Below are positions 22,868-31,510 of a stretch of 64,000 nucleotides of DNA, piece after piece. This DNA comes from Paenibacillus sp. HGH0039 (GTDB taxonomy: Bacteria > Bacillota > Bacilli > Paenibacillales > NBRC-103111). Both the position numbers and the translations under genes were made by a program. Location of the stretch: assembly GCF_000411255.1 (NCBI RefSeq), contig NZ_KE150413.1, positions 424,794-488,793 on the forward strand, read 5' to 3'. How positions within the stretch are numbered: position 1 is the first letter of the stretch; each line of letters opens with the position of its first letter. The notes below the pieces were generated by a model. It did no database searches, was not told the origin of the DNA, and saw only the letters and a program-made list of their open reading frames with translations.

Positions 22868-22943
22868 GGACGCTTAGCTCAGCTGGGAGAGCATCTGCCT
22901 TACAAGCAGAGGGTCGGCGGTTCGATCCCGTCAGCGTCCACCA
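22868..22943 (+). tRNA. tRNA-Val (TAC)
   Basis: A 76-nt cloverleaf with acceptor GGACGCT, anticodon TAC in CTTACAAG and an encoded CCA. Confidence 0.95.
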
Positions 22944-22999
22944 TCCAGATTTTATGAGTCCGACAATCATAATTTTCCTGGGACTGGGGAATACTACTT

Positions 23000-23076
23000 G
23001 GAGCTGTGGTGTAGAGGCCTAACATGCCTGCCTGTCACGCAGGAGACCGCGGGTTCGAATCCCGTCAGCTCCGCCA
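23000..23076 (+). tRNA. tRNA-Asp (GTC)
   Basis: A 77-nt cloverleaf with acceptor GGAGCTG, anticodon GTC in CTGTCACG, discriminator G and an encoded CCA. Confidence 0.95.
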
Positions 23077-23139
23077 TTTAAGTTTCACAACCGTTCATCG
23101 ATCCCGCATATTCCGATTGGGTTGGTGCAAACCATGCAA

Positions 23140-23215
<76 letters not shown>

Positions 23216-23232
23216 TTTAAACAACCTTATAT

Positions 23233-23308
<76 letters not shown>

Positions 23309-23315
23309 GTTTCAT

Positions 23316-23401
23316 GGAGGCTTAGCGAAGTGGCCAAACGCAGCAGACTGTAAATCTGTTCTCTGACGAGTTCGGTGGTTCGAATCCATCAGCCTCCACC
23401 A
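23316..23401 (+). tRNA. tRNA-Tyr (GTA)
   Basis: An 86-nt class II tRNA with long variable arm, anticodon GTA in CTGTAAAT and an encoded CCA. Confidence 0.95.
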
Positions 23402-23409
23402 GTTTTTAA

Positions 23410-23482
23410 GAGCCATTAGCTCAGTTGGTAGAGCACCTGACTTTTAATCAGGGTGTCGAAGGTTCGAGTCCTTCATGGCTCA
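23410..23482 (+). tRNA. tRNA-Lys (TTT)
   Basis: A 73-nt cloverleaf with acceptor GAGCCAT, anticodon TTT in CTTTTAAT and no encoded CCA. Confidence 0.95.
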
Positions 23483-23499
23483 CTTTTCAAGTGTCTTAT

Positions 23500-23584
23500 G
23501 CGGTCGTGGTGGAACGGCAGACACGCTATCTTGAGGGGGTAGTGCCCAATGGGCGTGAGGGTTCAAATCCCTCCGACCGCACCA
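23500..23584 (+). tRNA. tRNA-Leu (GAG)
   Basis: An 85-nt class II tRNA with acceptor GCGGTCG, anticodon loop TTGAGGG (anticodon GAG), a long variable arm and an encoded CCA. Confidence 0.93.
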
Positions 23585-23596
23585 TCAAATCCTCAT

Positions 23597-23680
23597 GCGG
23601 ACGTGGCGGAATTGGCAGACGCGCTAGATTCAGGTTCTAGTGGTGTAACAGCCGTGGAGGTTCGAGTCCTCTCGTCCGCA
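23597..23680 (+). tRNA. tRNA-Leu (CAG), integration target of the island
   Basis: An 84-nt class II tRNA with acceptor GCGGACG, anticodon loop TTCAGGT (anticodon CAG) and no encoded CCA. Its 3' part, from the anticodon to 12 bp past the gene end, is repeated exactly at 33676-33737, so it marks the left end of a genomic island. Confidence 0.93.
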
Positions 23681-23692
23681 TCACGCATCAAC
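23631..23692 (+). repeat. Left copy (attL-like) of a 62-bp perfect direct repeat
   Basis: It runs from CAGGTTCTAG in the anticodon loop of tRNA-Leu(CAG) to CACGCATCAAC beyond the gene end. The identical 62 bp recur at 33676-33737. The left copy keeps the tRNA functional. Confidence 0.92.
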
Positions 23693-23693
23693 G

Positions 23694-23738
23694 AAAGGTT
23701 TCTGATCTGCTTTTTCTGGCAGAACAGGAACCTTTTTT
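23694..23738 (+). terminator. Terminator behind the tRNA cluster (island copy)
   Basis: AAAGGTT and AACCTTT with an inner CTG/CAG pair and a long loop, followed by TTT. It lies directly downstream of the left repeat, so it is part of the island. Confidence 0.65.
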
Positions 23739-23808
23739 ATTATTCATTATCTTTAAGTTGGTGCTCATTACCCAAGAAATATCATGTATCCTTAAAATAA
23801 GAGTCAGC

Positions 23809-23859
23809 AAGCCGGGTGGCAATAAAGGTTTTTATTCCTGATTGCTCCGGGCTTTTTTT
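23809..23859 (+). terminator. Long-stem terminator, gene unknown
   Basis: AGCCGGGTGGCAATAAAGG pairs imperfectly with ATTCCTGATTGCTCCGGGCT and is followed by seven T. No gene precedes it except a 70-bp non-coding stretch, so it may end read-through from the tRNAs or a small RNA. Confidence 0.65.
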
Positions 23860-23894
23860 GTTTTACATTAACAATGTGTATTTTCAAACAAATT

Positions 23895-24314
23895 GCGTAA
23901 ACGTTTTAACAAAGAATTGGTCAAAAAAGGAAGTTTTAAACGAGGGGAAACAACGGTTAACCGTTTCTAGTTTTTGAGGAATGGCTGATAGATGGATTTT
24001 AATAAAAGTCGTATGATTTTTCCTAAGGCTCTCTCAAGACCAATGAAAATCTTGATTTTATGTAAGAATATATGACGTATTTACAAGATTTAATGAGAAT
24101 TTAGTTAAATATCGAATAAATACTTGACACAAAAGGTTATGTATTAAAGATGTAAACGTTTTATTATTTTTGTTTTTATAAAAAACTATTGTAATCTTAT
24201 TGGGAACGTACTAGAATAAAACTAGAAATTGCGTAAACGTTTTCATCGATTAAATGATAGATTATATTCGTAGCGCTTAATGTCAAAGGAAAAATATTGA
24301 GAAAACGTTATGAC
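23895..24314 (+). promoter_or_regulatory. Array of LacI-family operator-like sites
   Basis: The leader of the LacI-type gene holds GCGTAAACGTTTTAAC (23895), the palindrome AACGGTTAACCGTT (23952), TGTAAACGTTTTAT (24151), GCGTAAACGTTTTCAT (24231) and GAAAACGTTATGAC (24301). They share the AAACGTTT/AACCGTT core typical of LacI/CcpA-family operators. The regulator encoded directly downstream is the likely ligand, giving autoregulation and control of the island operon, and CcpA is an alternative. Confidence 0.65.
24124..24151 (+). promoter_or_regulatory. Promoter candidate of the island operon
   Basis: A perfect TTGACA (24124-24129), a 16-bp spacer and AAAGAT as a poor -10. The operator at 24151 sits directly on the expected start region. 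Confidence 0.45.
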
Positions 24315-24334
24315 ATTAAACTTATGGAAGGGGG

Positions 24335-25357
24335 GTGGCTAAGACGAACAAGGAAATTACAATTAAGGACGTGGCCAAGCAAGCAAATGTATCTGTAGCT
24401 ACGGTATCCCGAGTGATGAATGGACGGGATCGCGTAAGTGAAGCCACTCGCAAGAAAATACTCAAAATCGTCGAAGAGATGAACTTTGTGCCGAATACGA
24501 TGGCGGCATCGATGGTCAATAAAAAAACCAACATGCTCTCCGTCGTGGTGCCGGAGATTCAGAATCCCTTTTACACTGCAGTCATTGGCGGTATGGTAGA
24601 GGTAGCCAAGAAGGAAGGCTTCTTCACTCTAGTCGTCGCTACGAATAATGACGAGGCGGAGGAGGAAGAATTTTTTGAAAGCTTCCTAGGGAAAAATGTT
24701 GATGGGATTATCTTAATCGGTACGCATAAGGATGCAGATTTTTATCGGAATATTCGCAAGCCAACTATCCTTGTAGACCGTTATATCAACGATTGCGGCC
24801 ACGACGGCGTCTTAATCGATAACTTCCGCGGCGCTTACGAAGCGACCAAGCACTTCGTGGACTATGGTCATGAACGCATTGCCATTATAGATGGGGCGCA
24901 TGATTTTAACGACGGCAAGGACCGTTATTGGGGTTATCATCAAGCCATGCATGAGAGCGGCCTGACACCCGATCCTACCTATCATAAGCAGGGGAATTGG
25001 CTGGAAGAGGATGGCTACCGATTTACGATGGAGCTTTTGCAATCTGAGCAGCCACCGACAGCTATATTTGCGGCTAATAACGTCATCTGCACGGGTGCGA
25101 TTAAAGCGATACGCGATTTGAATCTCCGAATCGGAGAGGATATATCTTTAATTGGGTTTGATGAGAACGAGCTTGCTCAATTCGTGCAGCCAAGAGTGAC
25201 CGTGGTTAGCAGACCGACAAGAGAGATGGGAATTCAAGCGGCGGAGATGCTCATTCAAAAAATCAAGGGAAAGCCTAAAGAACAGACGAAGCTGAAGAAA
25301 ATGATATTGGATGTTGAATTGAAGAAATTCGGCTCAGTCAAAAGACTGAAGGCATAA
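24335..25357 (+). CDS. LacI-family transcriptional regulator
   Basis: A 340-residue repressor. The N-terminal helix-turn-helix reads TIKDVAKQANVSVATVSRVMNG, followed by the hinge helix region (NTMAASMVNKKTNMLSVVVPEI) and a periplasmic-binding-protein-like sensor domain. The start is GTG 24335 directly behind GGAAGGGGG, and no other in-frame start fits the family N-terminus. As first gene of the island operon, with several AAACGTTT operators upstream, it probably represses its own promoter and the transport and kinase genes. The inducer is likely a pentose or the substrate of the Rbs-type transporter. Confidence 0.93.
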   Translation: MAKTNKEITIKDVAKQANVSVATVSRVMNGRDRVSEATRKKILKIVEEMNFVPNTMAASMVNKKTNMLSVVVPEIQNPFYTAVIGGMVEVAKKEGFFTLVVATNNDEAEEEEFFESFLGKNVDGIILIGTHKDADFYRNIRKPTILVDRYINDCGHDGVLIDNFRGAYEATKHFVDYGHERIAIIDGAHDFNDGKDRYWGYHQAMHESGLTPDPTYHKQGNWLEEDGYRFTMELLQSEQPPTAIFAANNVICTGAIKAIRDLNLRIGEDISLIGFDENELAQFVQPRVTVVSRPTREMGIQAAEMLIQKIKGKPKEQTKLKKMILDVELKKFGSVKRLKA

Positions 25358-25372
25358 CACTGGGGGAGAGCC

Positions 25373-26281
25373 ATGGCGAAGATCTTGGTAGTGGGCAGCA
25401 TGAATATGGACATCGTCACACAGGTTGAACGTCACCCGATTCCCGGCGAAACGATACAGGGCAACGAGACCCGTTTCTTCATTGGAGGCAAAGGGGCTAA
25501 TCAGGCGGTTGCCGCTTCTCGCTCTGGAGTTTCGGTCGCTATGGCCGGTGGACTGGGCTTGGATTCATTTGGCGCCGACATACGCAGGGGATTGGCGGAG
25601 GATAAAATTAATCTTGATTATGTTGCCGATCAGCCCTGTATGACGGGGCTTGCCTTGATTACAGTAGATGAGGCTGGCGAGAACAACATTATATTATCCT
25701 CCGGCGCTAATGGAAGATATGGCACGGAAGAGATTGACCAATTGGATCTTTCAGGTTTTGACGTCATCTTGCTGCAAAATGAAATATCATCGGTAGCCAA
25801 TCAAAGGGTGCTGGATAAAGCGGCAGAGAAGCATATTCCGGTATTTATGAATCCGGCTCCAATTGACGGGTTTGACCGGAGCCAACTGCGCAAGGTTGCT
25901 TTCCTCATTCTGAATGAGGTCGAGGCGGAGGTGCTGAGCGGCATACGTATTGAAGGAAGCAGCCAAGCGCTGGAGGCTGGGAAGAAATTGCTGAAAGACG
26001 GCATTCCTCATCTTATTATTACTTTGGGAAGCAAAGGGTCTATCTATATGGATCAATCGGGAAGTCAAATCACATTTCCCGCATTTTCAGTTGACGCAGT
26101 GGATACGACAGCGGCAGGAGACACCTTCATTGGAGCATTCGCAGCTAAATATGTAACGGGAGCGGAGCTGCATGATTGCCTGCGCTACGCGACAGCGGCA
26201 TCGGCGCTGGCTGTAGCTCAACCAGGCGCTCAGAGCTCGATTCCGACAGATGATCAGGTACAGTCGTTTCTTACGGCATAG
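25373..26281 (+). CDS. rbsK: Ribokinase (PfkB family)
   Basis: A 302-residue cytoplasmic sugar kinase that phosphorylates ribose or a related furanose with ATP. The family signatures are FIGGKGANQAVAASRSG near residues 36-52 and DTTAAGDTFIGAFAAKYV near residues 243-260, whose Asp is the catalytic base. NMDIVTQVERHPIPGET at the start is typical of RbsK. GGGGGAGAGCC precedes ATG 25373, 15 nt behind the LacI-type gene. With the Rbs-type transporter it suggests that the island handles ribose or a ribosylated compound. A different PfkB sugar specificity remains possible. Confidence 0.88.
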   Translation: MAKILVVGSMNMDIVTQVERHPIPGETIQGNETRFFIGGKGANQAVAASRSGVSVAMAGGLGLDSFGADIRRGLAEDKINLDYVADQPCMTGLALITVDEAGENNIILSSGANGRYGTEEIDQLDLSGFDVILLQNEISSVANQRVLDKAAEKHIPVFMNPAPIDGFDRSQLRKVAFLILNEVEAEVLSGIRIEGSSQALEAGKKLLKDGIPHLIITLGSKGSIYMDQSGSQITFPAFSVDAVDTTAAGDTFIGAFAAKYVTGAELHDCLRYATAASALAVAQPGAQSSIPTDDQVQSFLTA

Positions 26282-26435
26282 AACAATAGGTCAATAAGGC
26301 CGCTATAAAAAGGCAATATACGGGGTTTCTTTCCTGGAAAGGGACACCTGTAGTATCGTGCTTTGATGATTTAACGCTTAGTCTTGTTAAAGTTATCCAA
26401 AAAGCAGCTGGGTAAGGTGAATAGGAGGTCTAAAG

Positions 26436-27947
26436 ATGAGGCATCCGGTTTTGACAATGGAAGGCATCAACAAAGAGTTCCCGGGGGTCAAAGCGTTATC
26501 CGATGTTAGCTTTGAGCTGTATCCGGGCGAAGTTCATGCGCTTATGGGGGAAAACGGAGCAGGAAAGTCTACACTGATGAAAATTTTGTCCGGCGTATAT
26601 TCACCGACGCAAGGAACGATCAGACTTAAGGGCAAGGAAGTAACATTCGGCAACCCGCTTGATGCCCAACGGCAAGGCGTGTCCATTATCCATCAGGAAT
26701 TCAATTTGTTTTCCAATCTGACAGCCGCGGAAAATATATTTATCGACCGCCCGGAAATGGTTGGCAGATTCGGACGGATACAATGGTCCAAAATGTATGA
26801 CGAGGCGCAGCGTTTGGTTGATTCGATAGGAGGAGGGGAAATTGATGTCCGCAAGGAGGTCCGGCATCTCGGAGTCCACAGCCAGCAAGTAATCGAGATT
26901 GCGAAAGCGCTTTCTTTTAAGGCGGATGTGCTCATTATGGATGAACCGTCGGCGGCGCTCCCGGAAAACGAAGTGAAAAAAATGTTCGACGTGGTTAACC
27001 GGCTTCGGGCGCAAGGCGTTGCCATCGTGTATGTCTCGCACCGCATGAAGGAAATATTTGAAATTGCGGATAAGGTAACGGTATTGAGGGATGGAGCCAA
27101 GATTGATACCCGAGGAATCGAAGAGGTTACCGAACAGAACTTGATTCAAATGATGGTGGGCAAAGAGGTTGGCCAGTTATACCCGGTAAGAGAGCAGAAG
27201 CACGGACAAGAGGTTGTGCTGAAGGTGGAGCAGTTGTCGCTCGATTCCGCGCACCGTGTATCTTTTGAGCTGCGAAAGGGAGAGATCTTAGGGCTGTTCG
27301 GCGTTCCGGGTTCGGGCACGCATACGATTGCCGAGCGTTTATTCGGTCTAAGGCGGGGTACGGGTGACATCATTGTTCATGGCACAGCGGTGAAAATCAG
27401 TAGCCCGAGCCAGGCCAAAGCGAAGAAGATTGCTTACGTTCCGCCGGATCGTCACCGTCAAGGCATCATAAAACCGATGTCAATCCGGCAAAATCTATCG
27501 CTCCCGATGCTGCCCCAGCTTTCAAAGTACACGGTGCTGGACGAGGCGCGAATTAAAGAGATGAGCGGGGAGTATATGGAGAAGCTTCGGATTAAAGCAC
27601 CCAGTGACGGACAAAGCGTAGATTTTCTGAGTGGCGGCAATCAGCAGAAGGTCGTGATTGGCAAATGGCTTGCAGCGAACCCAGATATTCTTATTCTGGA
27701 AGAGCCGACTCGGGGAGTTGACGTCGGAGCGAAGGCGGAGATCTACAATATTATTCATCAATTGGCCCAGGAAGGCTTGAGCATCCTGCTGATTTCGTCC
27801 GAAATGCCGGAGGTGATTGGTCTCAGCGATCGGATCTTGGTGCTATACAAAGGCACAATCGTTCATGAATTTGCACATGGTGAGGCAGACCAGGAACAAT
27901 TGCTGCAGCGTGCTTCACATCCGCTCCCGGAAGGAGGCCTCTTATGA
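26436..27947 (+). CDS. Sugar ABC transporter ATPase with two domains (RbsA type)
   Basis: A 503-residue duplicated ATPase of the CUT2 family. Domain 1 has Walker A GENGAGKST (about residues 34-42) and Walker B LIMDEPSAAL. Its signature region is atypical (HSQQVIEIAKAL). Domain 2 has the usual degenerate Walker A region (GVPGSGTHT), the signature LSGGNQQKVVIGKWL and Walker B LILEEPTRGVDVGAKAE. It energises import through the two permeases that follow, with which it overlaps by ATGA at 27944. The start has TAGGAGGTC upstream. The 154-bp spacer after the ribokinase gene has no clear terminator. Confidence 0.92.
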   Translation: MRHPVLTMEGINKEFPGVKALSDVSFELYPGEVHALMGENGAGKSTLMKILSGVYSPTQGTIRLKGKEVTFGNPLDAQRQGVSIIHQEFNLFSNLTAAENIFIDRPEMVGRFGRIQWSKMYDEAQRLVDSIGGGEIDVRKEVRHLGVHSQQVIEIAKALSFKADVLIMDEPSAALPENEVKKMFDVVNRLRAQGVAIVYVSHRMKEIFEIADKVTVLRDGAKIDTRGIEEVTEQNLIQMMVGKEVGQLYPVREQKHGQEVVLKVEQLSLDSAHRVSFELRKGEILGLFGVPGSGTHTIAERLFGLRRGTGDIIVHGTAVKISSPSQAKAKKIAYVPPDRHRQGIIKPMSIRQNLSLPMLPQLSKYTVLDEARIKEMSGEYMEKLRIKAPSDGQSVDFLSGGNQQKVVIGKWLAANPDILILEEPTRGVDVGAKAEIYNIIHQLAQEGLSILLISSEMPEVIGLSDRILVLYKGTIVHEFAHGEADQEQLLQRASHPLPEGGLL

Positions 27948-28906
27948 AACGCCTGCTAAATGTGCATGAAGCGCCTATTATCTTATTTACCATTCTCGTC
28001 ACGCTGTTGTTTTCAATCATTTCACCTGACTTTTTGCAATTCGAAAATATAAGGCTGATTGTGGATCAGAACATCTCCATGTTTATTGTGGCGATAGGGA
28101 TGACGATGGTCATTCTTCTGGGGGGCATGGATTTATCGGTCGGCTCCGTGCTGGCTGTGACAGCAACATCTGTCGGGTTGTTCCTCAGCCATGGCATTCA
28201 TCCATGGCTTGCAGCCGCTATGGGGATATGCATCGGGGTGCTATGCGGCATGGTCAATGGCTATTTCATCGCTGTGAGGAAGATACCGGATATCATCGTC
28301 ACCCTGGCTACCATGTACATCTTCAGGGGCATTGCGGTAGGCATCAGCGGGGGAACCTGGATGACGAACTTTCCGGAAGGATTTCGATTCTTCGAACAAG
28401 GATATTTGCTCGGTATTTCCTTTCCGCTGCTGACAGCCGTCATTCTCATAGCGGTCTTCATCTATTTAATGAAATTCACCCGCGTGGGCCGAAGAATCTA
28501 CTCGATTGGAGGGAACGGTCCGGCAGCCAAGCTTGCGGGAATCAGCGTAGCCCGAACCAAGTTTAAGGTTTATGTATTAACCGGCTTGCTGGTCGGGATC
28601 GCCTCCGTTATCTTCGCAGCAAAGGTAGGAAGTGTGCAAGCCTCGACAGCAGGCAGCGGTTTGGCGTTTGAAGTCATGGCAGCCGTTCTTATCGGCGGAG
28701 GAAGTATATTCGGGGGCGTCGGTACTATAGCCGGAACGATGCTGGGTGTACTCTTTATGGGCATCGTTAAAAACGGGCTCATTATATCCAAGGTTTCTCC
28801 GTTCTGGGTTGATGCCGCAACTGGTTTTCTGATTATTCTGTCAATTGTTATTAACACGCTGCAGCGTATACGGCAAAACAAAGGAAAAGAGGGGGATTTG
28901 GTATGA
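27944..28906 (+). CDS. Sugar ABC transporter permease (RbsC type)
   Basis: A 320-residue CUT2 permease with eight to ten membrane helices. Family motifs include GGMDLSVGSVLAVTA near residues 60-76 and GGGSIFGGVGTIAGTMLGVLF near residue 250. It begins inside the ATPase stop (ATGA) and ends inside the start of the second permease (ATGA at 28903), so expression is tightly coupled. Two different RbsC-like subunits in one operon suggest a heterodimeric channel, rarer than the homodimer of the ribose system. Confidence 0.92.
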   Translation: MKRLLNVHEAPIILFTILVTLLFSIISPDFLQFENIRLIVDQNISMFIVAIGMTMVILLGGMDLSVGSVLAVTATSVGLFLSHGIHPWLAAAMGICIGVLCGMVNGYFIAVRKIPDIIVTLATMYIFRGIAVGISGGTWMTNFPEGFRFFEQGYLLGISFPLLTAVILIAVFIYLMKFTRVGRRIYSIGGNGPAAKLAGISVARTKFKVYVLTGLLVGIASVIFAAKVGSVQASTAGSGLAFEVMAAVLIGGGSIFGGVGTIAGTMLGVLFMGIVKNGLIISKVSPFWVDAATGFLIILSIVINTLQRIRQNKGKEGDLV

Positions 28907-29847
28907 GTGCATGGACAAGCCGGTTCCCGCTTAGGGAAAATAAGCTAATCGTTCAAATGCTGCTGTTGCTCGTCATTATCGTGCTGTTCAGCTTCTTGTC
29001 TCCCTATTTCCTGACCGTCAACAACTTTATGAATGTGCTGAACCAGATGGTTGAAGTAGGGTTGATCGCCATTCCGATGACCATGATCATCATATCCGGT
29101 GCGATGGATCTATCGGTTGGCTCCATTCTGGCTTTCTCCGCTGTATGTATGGGAGTCGCGTATGAGCGGGGGATCGATATATGGATCAGTATGATCATTG
29201 GACTGCTGGCCGGCTTGCTGTGCGGGGCCGTTAATGGCTATCTGATCGCGAGACACCGCATGCAGGCTATTGTCGTCACCATTGGCATGCTCGTGATGCT
29301 GCGGGGGCTGGTCTACGTGATCAATCAGGGGAGACCCATAAGCGGTTTTCCGGATGCTTTCTACTTTATGGGCCAGCAATATATCGGCGTTGTTCCGGTT
29401 AATGCGATTTTCCTTGTGGTGATGTTCCTGCTGGCCAGCTTTGTAATGAAAAAAACCAGATTCAGCACCTATGTGTACGGGATTGGCAACAATGAAGAGG
29501 TTGTCCGCTATTCCGGCATCTCGGTCGTACGCATCCGGTTTATCCTGTTTATGCTTAGCGGATTGTTTTCGGCCTTGGCGGGTATATTTCTGGTGTCGCG
29601 TCTGGCAAGCGCAGAGGCGACATCGGGTACCAATATAGAGCTGGACGTGATTACAGCGACTTTGATAGGAGGCACACATATTTTTGGGGGGAGGGGAAGT
29701 CTTTCAGGCACATTTGTCGGGCTGCTGATCATTGTGTTTTTGCGTAATGGTTTGAATCTGTTAGGTGTATCCGTGCTTTATCAGGCAGTCATTTTAGGAG
29801 CGCTGCTTCTGCTTGCTGTAGGAAATAAAAAATTCAATGGAGAGTGA
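28903..29847 (+). CDS. Sugar ABC transporter permease (RbsC type), second subunit
   Basis: A 314-residue CUT2 permease related to its neighbour but clearly distinct. It has SGAMDLSVGSILAFSAVCMG and GGTHIFGGRGSLSGTFVGLL as family landmarks and about eight to ten membrane helices. It overlaps the preceding gene by 4 bp and is followed within 5 nt by the binding protein gene. Together with 27944 it probably forms the membrane channel. Confidence 0.92.
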   Translation: MSAWTSRFPLRENKLIVQMLLLLVIIVLFSFLSPYFLTVNNFMNVLNQMVEVGLIAIPMTMIIISGAMDLSVGSILAFSAVCMGVAYERGIDIWISMIIGLLAGLLCGAVNGYLIARHRMQAIVVTIGMLVMLRGLVYVINQGRPISGFPDAFYFMGQQYIGVVPVNAIFLVVMFLLASFVMKKTRFSTYVYGIGNNEEVVRYSGISVVRIRFILFMLSGLFSALAGIFLVSRLASAEATSGTNIELDVITATLIGGTHIFGGRGSLSGTFVGLLIIVFLRNGLNLLGVSVLYQAVILGALLLLAVGNKKFNGE

Positions 29848-29852
29848 AACCT

Positions 29853-30884
29853 ATGAAAAAGCTAGCATTGACGTTACTGACGGGTGTATTGGCTCTGAAT
29901 TTGGCAGCATGCGGAAGTACAAGCGGGAACCAAACGGATAACGGAGGCAAACCGAACCAGGGAGCTGCCGGCTCAAAAACTTACTTTATGAATCCAAAGT
30001 CCATCGGCCCTGCTTATTGGGCGGCGGCTGAAAAGGGTGCCAAGAAGGCGGCAGCCGATTTGAAGGTAGAAGTTCTGTTCAATGCGCCGACAGAGGCGGA
30101 TTCCTCCAAGCAAATTAATATGATTCAGGATATGCTGACCCGCAAAGTAAGCGGCATCGGCGTATCGCCTAATGATGCGAAAGCGGTAGGCCCTGTGTTC
30201 AAAAAAGCGGCAGGTCAAGGCGTCAACATTGTGACTTGGGACAGCGATGCGCCGGGTACAGATCGCCAATATTATGTAGCTCCGGCCACTGACCAAGAAG
30301 TGGGGGAGCTTCTGGCCAAAACGATCGGAGAAGAAATCGGCGGCAAAGGACAGGTAGCGTTCATGGTAGCCGGTCTTGGCTCACAAAACCAGATTGCGAA
30401 ATCCAATGCGGCTAAAGCCTATTTTACAGCCAAGTATCCGGATATTAAGGTCGTAACGACTGTTGCGAGCGACGACGATCAACAGAAGGCGTATGCCAAT
30501 GCGCAAAACCTGCTTCAAACTTACCCTGATCTGAAAGGCATTATCGGATTTGCAGGCGGCGAACCTACGGCTGCTGCAGAGGTAGTAGAGCAAGCTGTAA
30601 AGGCAGGCACTTTAAAGAAAAACCAAGTTGCCATTACAGGCATTGCCGTGCCGAGCGTCGTGAAAAATTATATCAAGAACGGCACGATCAAAACGGATAT
30701 TATTTGGGATCCGGGCAAGCTGGCTTATGTAACGGTCTATATTATGGATCAGCTGGCTCAAGGCAAGGAAATCAAGGACGGCATGGAGATTCCGACGATA
30801 GGGACTGTGAAAGTAAACGGACAAAGTGTGTTTATTGGCACGCTTGAAGTCACGAACGATAATGTGGACAGCTTTGATTTCTAA
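29853..30884 (+). CDS. Sugar-binding lipoprotein (RbsB type)
   Basis: A 343-residue periplasmic-binding-protein type 1 domain with a lipoprotein signal (LNLAAC, Cys20). TYFMNPKSIGPAYWAAAEKG, QINMIQDMLTRKVSGIGVSPND and the C-terminal domain resemble the autoinducer-2/rhamnose/ribose binding group (KSIGPAYW is reminiscent of LsrB-like proteins). ATG 29853 follows GGAGAG at 8 nt, and the in-frame GTG at 29844 overlaps the permease and is less likely. It captures the transport substrate at the cell surface and delivers it to the two permeases. Confidence 0.9.
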   Translation: MKKLALTLLTGVLALNLAACGSTSGNQTDNGGKPNQGAAGSKTYFMNPKSIGPAYWAAAEKGAKKAAADLKVEVLFNAPTEADSSKQINMIQDMLTRKVSGIGVSPNDAKAVGPVFKKAAGQGVNIVTWDSDAPGTDRQYYVAPATDQEVGELLAKTIGEEIGGKGQVAFMVAGLGSQNQIAKSNAAKAYFTAKYPDIKVVTTVASDDDQQKAYANAQNLLQTYPDLKGIIGFAGGEPTAAAEVVEQAVKAGTLKKNQVAITGIAVPSVVKNYIKNGTIKTDIIWDPGKLAYVTVYIMDQLAQGKEIKDGMEIPTIGTVKVNGQSVFIGTLEVTNDNVDSFDF

Positions 30885-30911
30885 TAACACCCCTGTTAGG
30901 AGGCGGCTTTA

Positions 30912-31421
30912 ATGGAGTATAAGGTGCAGATAGAAGAGTTGACGGAGGAGGCTTTTGCTCCCTATGGCAAAGTAGTGGATATGCCGGCGATTGATCCCTC
31001 CAAATCCGGGGACGGGTGGGATTGCTGGAGCTACGTGCAAATGCTGGACGTATGGGAGCCAATCGGATTTGGCCTTGTGGTCACCAAGCGGCGCGAATTT
31101 GCCGTAACGGCAATGGAGAGGCATGTCAGCCGTGAAGAGCTGCTGCTTACCTTTGATCGTGAGATTGTACAGCCTGTAGCATTGTGCATGGACATCGACG
31201 ATCCTGATGAAAGTCCTGACCCATCCACCGTCAAGTGCTTTCGAATTAAGCCTGGACAAGCTATCGTCATCCATCGGGGGGTCTGGCATAGTCCGGCTTA
31301 CCCGGCTGCGGACGATGCCCGTTATATGTTCGGCATTGAGAAGAAGAAGGATAAATTCGGCGATGAAATGATTAATCCGTGGGTTGATTTTATTAACGGA
31401 AGCACCGTTCGATTCGAATAA
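30912..31421 (+). CDS. Ureidoglycolate lyase-like cupin (AllA family)
   Basis: A 169-residue protein with the features of the ureidoglycolate lyase family: an FAPYGKVVDMP start motif, AMERHVSREELLLTF in the middle and KPGQAIVIHRGVWHSPAYP, whose two histidines fit the cupin metal or substrate site. The known enzyme splits ureidoglycolate into glyoxylate and urea. Here the gene follows a sugar transporter, not purine genes, so the real substrate may be another ureide or hydroxy acid derivative. The start has TAGGAGGCGGC upstream. It belongs to the island operon. Confidence 0.75.
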   Translation: MEYKVQIEELTEEAFAPYGKVVDMPAIDPSKSGDGWDCWSYVQMLDVWEPIGFGLVVTKRREFAVTAMERHVSREELLLTFDREIVQPVALCMDIDDPDESPDPSTVKCFRIKPGQAIVIHRGVWHSPAYPAADDARYMFGIEKKKDKFGDEMINPWVDFINGSTVRFE

Positions 31422-31435
31422 GCGAGCAGGCATGG

Positions 31436-31485
31436 CTCCTGATACGCTTGCTTACGGCAGTTGCGGATTCATGCTGTATCAGGAG
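31436..31485 (+). promoter_or_regulatory. Intercistronic hairpin with 10-bp perfect arms
   Basis: CTCCTGATAC and GTATCAGGAG enclose a 30-nt loop between the cupin and M20 genes. There is no T run, so it may affect mRNA stability or processing more than termination. Confidence 0.6.
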
Positions 31486-31510
31486 AGTGCAGCCAAAAGG
31501 AGAGAGAGAG

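Noticed and set aside
31436-31485. GATAC/GTATC hairpin in the island as another XRE operator
   Set aside because: The half-sites are separated by more than 30 bp, unlike the three-base centre of the 51-57 kb sites.
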